From JAXGVG01 sp040773965 (GTDB lineage Bacteria; Pseudomonadota; Alphaproteobacteria; UBA9219), in contig JAXGVG010000066.1 of the NCBI GenBank assembly GCA_040773965.1, forward strand, positions 1-9,504: 9,504 nucleotides of DNA. The letters are read 5' to 3'. The translations under genes were made by a program, and so were the position numbers. Positions 5,285 to 9,504 of the stretch are shown piece by piece (the stretch's first letter is position 1; each line of letters begins with the position of its first letter). The notes under the pieces are model-generated. The model was not told where the DNA came from. It searched no databases and saw only the letters and a list, made by a program, of their open reading frames with translations.

Positions 5285-5653
5285 ATGGGCGCTTTTTCGA
5301 CCTCAGGCGCTAACAATTTAAAAGCGGAATACGGCGAGTCGCCTGAAGCGGACCTCGTGACCGCGTTTCTCAACGCGCGTAAGGCTGAATATAGCGATCC
5401 TGATCCGCTCGGCCATGAGTTGGTGAAAAGCCCGTTCCGTTTCCAAATCCTGACGACTCATATCGGCATGACAAGCAAGGAGTTAGGCGAACGGCTTCTT
5501 GCGGCGATCGATCGCGGCGACGCGAAATCGGTCCGTACCATCTGCTCATTCAGAAATCCATATCGGCACAATGAACGCGTCGTTGACGTGATGAAAGAAT
5601 ATGCGCTGGTGCGCGAAGATCCGGACGGACGGGGGACAACCTATGCCTTATAA
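5285..5653 (+). CDS. Hypothetical protein, possible winged-helix-like C-terminus
   Basis: 122 residues from the ATG at 5285, family not recognised. The start is chosen because GGAG at 5272-5275 lies 9 nt upstream. The same frame stays open to a TTG at 5177, which would add 36 residues including a hydrophobic stretch that could span a membrane (about residues 17-36 of the long form), but no ribosome site precedes that TTG and the extension would run across the palindrome at 5224-5237. The C-terminal 60 residues (T-S-K-E-L-G-E-R-L-L helix, then E-R-V-V-D-V-M-K-E-Y, then A-L-V-R-E-D-P-D-G-R-G-T-T-Y-A-L) look like helices followed by a beta wing ending in an aromatic-hydrophobic pair, as in winged-helix DNA-binding proteins; this is a visual impression. 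It overlaps the next gene by 11 bp and interrupts the minus-strand gpsA-EVE series. Confidence 0.65.
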   Translation: MGAFSTSGANNLKAEYGESPEADLVTAFLNARKAEYSDPDPLGHELVKSPFRFQILTTHIGMTSKELGERLLAAIDRGDAKSVRTICSFRNPYRHNERVVDVMKEYALVREDPDGRGTTYAL

Positions 5654-5819
5654 AATTGCGCCTGATAAATTTTCCGTTATGTGTCTGAAACGTCCCGACA
5701 ATCATCAACAACGTGTTCAGATAAACGGAATGATACAAAACCCGGATGGCTTTGGACTTGGACAACCTCGCCCCGGCTTGAGAGCGCGTGCACGCGGACC
5801 CACAGCTCAACCGCTTTAA
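5643..5819 (+). CDS. Small basic hypothetical protein overlapping the previous gene
   Basis: 58 residues, family not recognised. The ATG at 5643 lies inside the end of the previous gene, whose stop is at 5651-5653, so the two overlap by 11 bp; GGGGGA at 5631-5636 is a plausible ribosome site 6 nt upstream. That arrangement suggests translational coupling. The product starts MPYKIAPDKF and ends with a Pro/Arg-rich tail (LRARARGPTAQP), with no membrane segment. It ends 26 bp before the gpsA stop, converging with it. An overlapping two-gene pair of a possible DNA-binding protein and a tiny basic protein recalls toxin-antitoxin layouts, but no family supports that. It could also be a spurious frame; the coupling is the main argument for it. 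Confidence 0.42.
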   Translation: MPYKIAPDKFSVMCLKRPDNHQQRVQINGMIQNPDGFGLGQPRPGLRARARGPTAQPL

Positions 5820-5845
5820 TAGCTATCAAAAACTTTTTCTAACTT

Positions 5846-6850
5846 TTACGCCCCCTCGGCGCGGAAAGGCCGCGCGAGAAGCGCTGAAATCGTATCTTCC
5901 ACGCTTGCCCCGTGATTGAGGATGGCGTCCGCCGCCGCGACAATCGGCATCTCCACATTATGCTTCTGGGCAAGCTCCAGAGCCGCCGCCGCGGTGGGCA
6001 CACCTTCGGCCACGCTGGTGCGCGCTGCAAGAATGTCCACCAAATTTGCCCCCTCCCCCAGCGCCATGCCCAGCGACATGTTGCGCGATTGCGCGCTGGA
6101 ACATGTCAGGACAAGATCGCCGAGCCCCGATAAGCCCATTAGCGTTTCCGCCTTTGCGCCTAAAGCACGGCCAAGCCTCACCATCTCCGCCAGGCCGCGC
6201 GTGATAAGCGCGGCGCGCGCGTTCTCACCCATGCCGCAGCCAGCCGCGATTCCACATGCGATAGCTAGCACGTTCTTCAATGCGCCGCCAAGCTGTGCTC
6301 CCGCAACGTCTTCGCTGATATAAGGACGAAACGTTCGCCCACCGATGGCTGCGGCAAGTTGCCGGGCTAAAACCTCGTCATGACAGGCCAGCGTCACGGC
6401 CGTCGGATGATCGCGCGCCACCTCGGCAGCAAACGTAGGGCCCGATAAAACCGCCAGCGAATGCCCGGGAAGCTCTTCCGCTACAATGTCAACCGGCATC
6501 GCCAACGTGTTTTTCTCAATGCCTTTGGAACAAATGACAATCGGCGCTCTTTTTTCGACGCGCGCTTTCGCCATGTTCTTGCAGACGAGACGCATAACCT
6601 GCGCCGGCGTCACCAGCAGCCAGGCGTCGCATTCCGCCAAATCGTCCAGCTTGTTCGTCGCGCGAATATGAGGGCTAAGGGAAATGCCCGGCAAAAATTT
6701 CGTGTTCTCATGACGCGCGTTGACGGTCCCCGCCACGTCGGCCTCATAGGCCCAAAGCGTCACGTCGCGCCCCGAGCGCACCAGCGACTGAGCCAAAGCC
6801 GTGCCCCACGCGCCTGCGCCGATAATGCCGAAATGTTGAAAAGAATCCAT
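5846..6850 (-). CDS. gpsA: NAD(P)-dependent glycerol-3-phosphate dehydrogenase
   Basis: Reduces dihydroxyacetone phosphate to sn-glycerol 3-phosphate, the backbone of membrane phospholipids; cytosolic. 334 residues, normal length. The N-terminal Rossmann fold has GIIGAGAWGTALA at 8-20. Further marks are CSKGIE at 107-112, LSGPTFAAEVA at 135-145, the catalytic lysine in GGALKNVLAIACG (Lys192), GENARAALITRGLAEM at 208-223, GLSGLGDLVLTCSS at 239-252 with SRN at 255-257, and AEGVPTA at 281-287. The start is firm: AGGGAG (6856-6861 on the minus strand) lies 5 nt before the ATG. It follows tsaD by 31 bp and is very probably cotranscribed with it, the usual alphaproteobacterial order. No terminator hairpin is visible after the stop, where it converges with the small plus-strand gene. 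Confidence 0.98.
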   Translation of the reverse strand: MDSFQHFGIIGAGAWGTALAQSLVRSGRDVTLWAYEADVAGTVNARHENTKFLPGISLSPHIRATNKLDDLAECDAWLLVTPAQVMRLVCKNMAKARVEKRAPIVICSKGIEKNTLAMPVDIVAEELPGHSLAVLSGPTFAAEVARDHPTAVTLACHDEVLARQLAAAIGGRTFRPYISEDVAGAQLGGALKNVLAIACGIAAGCGMGENARAALITRGLAEMVRLGRALGAKAETLMGLSGLGDLVLTCSSAQSRNMSLGMALGEGANLVDILAARTSVAEGVPTAAAALELAQKHNVEMPIVAAADAILNHGASVEDTISALLARPFRAEGA

Positions 6851-6881
6851 ACCGACTCCCTATATAAACCCACAATACAGG

Positions 6882-7916
6882 TCAGGCCCGTGGAGAGTCC
6901 AGCGGCCAACGCGGGCGTGAAGGCGTGTCAAGGCTATCTTTAAGCCCAAGGCGCAGCCGCTCGAGACCCGCCCATGCCACCATCACGCCGTTGTCCGTGC
7001 AAAGCCCCACGGGCGGCGCAATAAATGGCAGGCCCTTTGAAACGGTAAGTTCCGTTAAGCGCTTTCTTACCGGCTGATTGGCGGCCACGCCGCCCGCAAC
7101 CACGAGCGCCGTCATCTTCTCGTTTTTATCGCGCAAAATCTGAAACGCCTTTGCCGTGCGATCGGCCAGAATATCCGTAATAGCCTGCTGCAAACTTGCA
7201 GAAACGTCCGCCACAAGAGCTTCCGTCAACGTTTTTCCAGCAACCAACTGCCGCACGGCCGTTTTCAGCCCGGAAAAGGAAAAATCGCATCCGTCACGTC
7301 CATGCATCGGACGCGGCAAATCGAAAGCCTGCGGATTGCCTTTTTCAGCCGCGCGTTCAAGCAAAGGCCCGCCGGGATAGCCGAGGCCGAGAAGCTTCGC
7401 GCCCTTGTCAAAACACTCGCCCACAGCATCGTCAACCGTCGTGCCGAGACGCCGGTATTGCCCGACGCCCTTCACAAGCAACAACTGGCAGTGCCCGCCT
7501 GAAACGAGAAGCAACAGATATGGAAACGCAACCTCGTTCGTCAATCGCACGGTCAGCGCATGCGCCTCAAGATGATTGACGGCCACAAAAGGCAGCTTAC
7601 GCACAGCCGAAATGGCCTTGCCGGTCATCGCCCCCACCATCACGCCGCCGATAAGTCCGGGACCGCAGGTGGCCGCCACGCCGTCCAGATCGTCCAGCGT
7701 TACTTGCGCCCCCTCCAGCGCCGCACGGATCAAATCGTCCAGCTTGTCGAGGTGCGCGCGCGCGGCAATTTCCGGCACCACGCCCCCATAAGGTTGGTGC
7801 TCAGCGAGTTGCGTCGCCACCTTGTGCGCGCGAATGCGTTTTGCCGGATCGAGATTGTCGTCGACAATCCCCACCGCCGTTTCGTCGCAGCTGGTTTCAA
7901 GCCCCAGAATAAGCAT
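6882..7916 (-). CDS. tsaD: tRNA N6-threonylcarbamoyladenosine transferase TsaD
   Basis: Catalytic subunit that, with TsaB and TsaE, transfers the threonylcarbamoyl group from threonylcarbamoyl-AMP to A37 of tRNAs reading ANN codons. 344 residues from the ATG at 7916. ASKHA fold marks: ILGLETSCDETA at 3-14, YGGVVPEIAAR at 43-53, CGPGLIGGVMVGA at 84-96, the metal-binding histidines in NHLEAH (His115 and His119), LLVSGGH at 136-142, VDDAVGE at 161-167, YPGGPLL at 180-186, DFSFSGLKTA at 211-220, VAGGVAAN at 273-280 and the metal-binding Asp308 in CTDNG. The frame is open to an ATG at 7961, but TsaD proteins start at M-x-(I/V)-LG-(I/L)-ETSCDE, so I use 7916; its ribosome site is poor. It diverges from the nitroreductase gene and heads the gene pair with gpsA. 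Confidence 0.97.
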   Translation of the reverse strand: MLILGLETSCDETAVGIVDDNLDPAKRIRAHKVATQLAEHQPYGGVVPEIAARAHLDKLDDLIRAALEGAQVTLDDLDGVAATCGPGLIGGVMVGAMTGKAISAVRKLPFVAVNHLEAHALTVRLTNEVAFPYLLLLVSGGHCQLLLVKGVGQYRRLGTTVDDAVGECFDKGAKLLGLGYPGGPLLERAAEKGNPQAFDLPRPMHGRDGCDFSFSGLKTAVRQLVAGKTLTEALVADVSASLQQAITDILADRTAKAFQILRDKNEKMTALVVAGGVAANQPVRKRLTELTVSKGLPFIAPPVGLCTDNGVMVAWAGLERLRLGLKDSLDTPSRPRWPLDSPRA

Positions 7917-7974
7917 TCGAATTTTCTGTTTGAGCCAATAAAAGCAGCCATTCCATAACATTATCCCGTTTGAT

Positions 7975-8004
7975 TTGTAACTCCTTTGCTTGTTCTGGTA
8001 AAAT
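7975..8004 (+). promoter_or_regulatory. Candidate promoter of the nitroreductase gene
   Basis: TTGTAA at 7975-7980 (4 of 6 to -35) and TAAAAT at 7999-8004 (5 of 6 to -10) are 18 bp apart, and the -10 carries a TG extension (TGGTAAAAT). Transcription would begin near 8011, giving a leader of about 28 nt with GGAG at 8027-8030. This is the best promoter in the window by eye. Confidence 0.5.
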
Positions 8005-8038
8005 TGCGCAAATTTTGAAACCTAACGGAGATTGCGCC

Positions 8039-8629
8039 ATGAACGTTATCAAACTGAGCCCGCCGGAACTGAGCAAAGGCCTGAGCGTCATGCAAGCCCT
8101 GCAACAACGAAAGAGCTTGCGCGATTTTAGCGATAAAAAACTCTCGCTCCAGCACTTGTCGGAAGTCTTGTGGGCGGCAAACGGCGTCAACCGCGACAAC
8201 GGCAAACGCACAGCCCCCTCGGCCATCGCTCTTTATCCCGTGGATGTTTATGTCGTGCTGGAGGAAGGCGCTTATTTTTACGATCTCGTCAATCATCAAT
8301 TAACGCCGGTGGCAGAAGGCGATTTTCGCAAGGAAGTTGGTATACAAGACTTTGTTTTTTCCTCGCCCTTGAATCTCGTTTTCGCCGGCGATTTCGGCAA
8401 GCTGGAAAAACTTCCGGCATGGGCCGCCGGAACGCCTCTTGAGAAAAAAGAGCGCTGGATGGATCTCGAAGCCGGTCACATGATTGAAAATGTTTATCTC
8501 TATTGCGCGTCTGAAGGCCTGGCGACTGTCGTGCGCGGCAAAATAGACCGGAAGAGCATTCACGCGTTTTTAAAACTCCGCCCGGACCAAACCGTTCTCT
8601 GCGCCCAAACGATAGCTTACCCGAAATAG
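8039..8629 (+). CDS. Nitroreductase family protein (SagB/ThcOx-like)
   Basis: 196 residues; FMN-dependent oxidoreductase fold, probably a cytosolic dimer. Substrate cannot be told from sequence. Family marks are RKSLRDF at 24-30 (the R-x-S-x-R-x-F phosphate-contacting motif of FMN), LSEVLWAANGVNR at 40-52, RTAPSAIALYPVDVYVV at 57-73 (the RTAPSAGALYP segment of SagB-type members, with Ile for Gly), DLEAGHMIENVYLYCASEGL at 142-161 (the buried G-x-x-x-x-N helix) and VVRG at 164-167. The start at ATG 8039 is supported by GGAG at 8027-8030, 8 nt upstream; the frame extends to a TTG at 7970 but that would overlap the promoter and add non-family residues. No signal peptide. It converges on the SPFH gene with a 6-bp gap, and its divergence from tsaD is probably incidental. 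Confidence 0.92.
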   Translation: MNVIKLSPPELSKGLSVMQALQQRKSLRDFSDKKLSLQHLSEVLWAANGVNRDNGKRTAPSAIALYPVDVYVVLEEGAYFYDLVNHQLTPVAEGDFRKEVGIQDFVFSSPLNLVFAGDFGKLEKLPAWAAGTPLEKKERWMDLEAGHMIENVYLYCASEGLATVVRGKIDRKSIHAFLKLRPDQTVLCAQTIAYPK

Positions 8630-8635
8630 CCGAAC

Positions 8636-9493
8636 CTACGCCGCTTTCCCTTTTAACATTCCCCGTATCGCGTCTTGCAAATCGGAAGGCATGACGACGA
8701 TCTTGCTGTTGGGCGAAGTTGAAACCTGCCCTATCGCCTTGATGTATTTTTCGCCGAGGAGGTAAAGCAACGGCGTCTCCGAGCCTGTCGCGGCCGCCAT
8801 AACTTTTTGAATGGCCGTCGCGGAGGCTTGCGCCAGCGTCACTTGCGCTTCGGCGTCGCGCTTGGCGGATTCGAGCCGCGCTTCGGCTTGCAGAATGGCC
8901 GCCTGCTTGTCGCCTTCGGCGCGTGTGACCGTCGCCTTGCGTTCGCGTTCGGCGGCGGCTTGCAACTCCATCGCTTTTTGCATGCTGGGGGATGGCTTAA
9001 TATCTTGAATTTCCACGGATTTTACCGTCAACCCCCAGTCCAGCACTTCGTCCGCTATGCTTTCGCGCAAGCGCGCCTTGATCTTGTCGCGCGACGAAAG
9101 AGCCTCATCCAACTCCATTTCGCCCACAATCGAACGCAGCGTCGTCATGATAAGGTTGCGGATCGCGTCGGCAAAATCGACGACGCCGTAAACAGCCTTG
9201 ACCGGGTTGGTAACTTTCACGAACGCAATGGCGTTGGTGAGAATGACGGCGTTGTCCTTCGTGATGACTTCCTGCTCCTGCACGTCAAGCAGCACGTCTT
9301 TCGTCACAACTTTTTGCGAAACGGCATCGATATAGGGAATCATGAGATTCAGGCCCGGCATGAACGTTTCCTCATATTTGCCTAGCCGCTCGATCACCCA
9401 TTCCTCGCCCTGGGGCACGACGCGCACGCCCTTCAACAGCGTTATGAAAATGAAGAGAGCAAGAGCGACAACGACGATCAGCGACGGATCCAT
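8636..9493 (-). CDS. SPFH/band 7 stomatin-like membrane protein (QmcA type)
   Basis: 285 residues. One N-terminal membrane anchor (about residues 4-20, IVVVALALFIFITLL) is followed by the SPFH domain (about 22-175): VRVVPQGEEWVIERLGKY at 23-40, PGLNLMIPYID at 46-56, VLLDVQEQEVITKDN at 67-81, and the stomatin-type DWGLTVKSVEIQDI at 152-165. An Ala/Glu-rich coiled coil follows (about 175-235) and then LLYLLGEKYIKAI at 242-254. Such proteins oligomerise in membrane microdomains and are often paired with an NfeD protein or FtsH; no nfeD lies downstream here, and any upstream partner would be beyond the window end. The start is firm: GGAGGA at 9499-9504, 5 nt from the ATG. The length matches slipin/QmcA proteins, shorter than flotillins. 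Confidence 0.95.
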   Translation of the reverse strand: MDPSLIVVVALALFIFITLLKGVRVVPQGEEWVIERLGKYEETFMPGLNLMIPYIDAVSQKVVTKDVLLDVQEQEVITKDNAVILTNAIAFVKVTNPVKAVYGVVDFADAIRNLIMTTLRSIVGEMELDEALSSRDKIKARLRESIADEVLDWGLTVKSVEIQDIKPSPSMQKAMELQAAAERERKATVTRAEGDKQAAILQAEARLESAKRDAEAQVTLAQASATAIQKVMAAATGSETPLLYLLGEKYIKAIGQVSTSPNSKIVVMPSDLQDAIRGMLKGKAA

Positions 9494-9504
9494 GACGGTC
9501 CTCC

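Noticed and set aside
5550..5810. Minus-strand open frame of 86 codons opposite the overlapping pair
   Set aside because: It is opposite two plus-strand frames that have ribosome sites. The composition is rich in Arg, Ser and Cys, with no recognisable features. It would be the only candidate for a remnant of the YciI-type gene expected between gpsA and the EVE gene, but it shows no YciI motif.
7560..7958. Plus-strand open frame of 132 codons opposite tsaD
   Set aside because: Antisense of conserved TsaD motifs; His/Arg-rich and without family resemblance.
7917..7961. Longer TsaD start at 7961 adding 15 residues
   Set aside because: TsaD proteins begin at the ILG-ETSCDE strand; the extra residues are not part of the family and have no ribosome site at normal distance.
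8807..9385. Plus-strand open frame of 192 codons opposite the SPFH gene
   Set aside because: Antisense shadow of the coiled-coil and band-7 regions; the Arg/Phe/His-rich product follows from the complementary codons.

Overview
The window looks like the chromosome of an alphaproteobacterium. The main evidence is a minus-strand tsaD > gpsA > EVE-domain series, a neighbourhood I know from many Alphaproteobacteria, together with a short bacterial-type glucose-6-phosphate isomerase, a FlgC-like rod protein with a possible CtrA box, and a stomatin/QmcA-type SPFH protein. I cannot name a genus. There is no RNA gene, insertion sequence or CRISPR array.

Bases 1-2264 are an AT-richer accessory stretch with four consecutive plus-strand genes (229-699, 742-1320, 1353-1790, 1867-2199) that match no family I recognise. 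Read side by side, the four proteins share a faint common plan: an N-terminal helical segment in the first three, a [hydrophobic]-H-[G/E] step, a second helix, a [S/D]-x-[hydrophobic]-[L]-P turn, and a C-terminal helix that begins G-[K/N]-L in three of them and ends in Pro. I read them as a tandem array of strongly diverged paralogues, probably expressed as an operon (good Shine-Dalgarno sites and short gaps for the first three; a possible extra promoter before the fourth). This is the best candidate here for an undescribed system.

Bases 2265-4180 hold pgi (plus) and an orphan FlgC-like gene (minus), which converge with their stop codons overlapping in one CTAG. Bases 4181-4653 are a divergent control region with two 9-A tracts exactly 20 bp apart, a possible CtrA box and an extended -10, followed by a 79-codon gene that ends at a very clear intrinsic terminator.

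Bases 4715-5819 contain the EVE-domain gene (minus) and then an unrecognised plus-strand pair with overlapping reading frames (5285-5653 and 5643-5819), preceded by a perfect 14-bp palindrome. This pair lies between the EVE gene and gpsA, where these minus-strand genes would otherwise be adjacent. Bases 5846-7916 are tsaD followed by gpsA, 31 bp apart. Bases 8039-9493 hold a nitroreductase-family gene (plus) that diverges from tsaD and converges on an SPFH/band-7 gene (minus).

The housekeeping genes cover sugar phosphate interconversion (Pgi), phospholipid precursor supply (GpsA), tRNA t6A modification (TsaD) and membrane organisation (SPFH). Apart from tsaD-gpsA I see no functional pathway linking neighbours.
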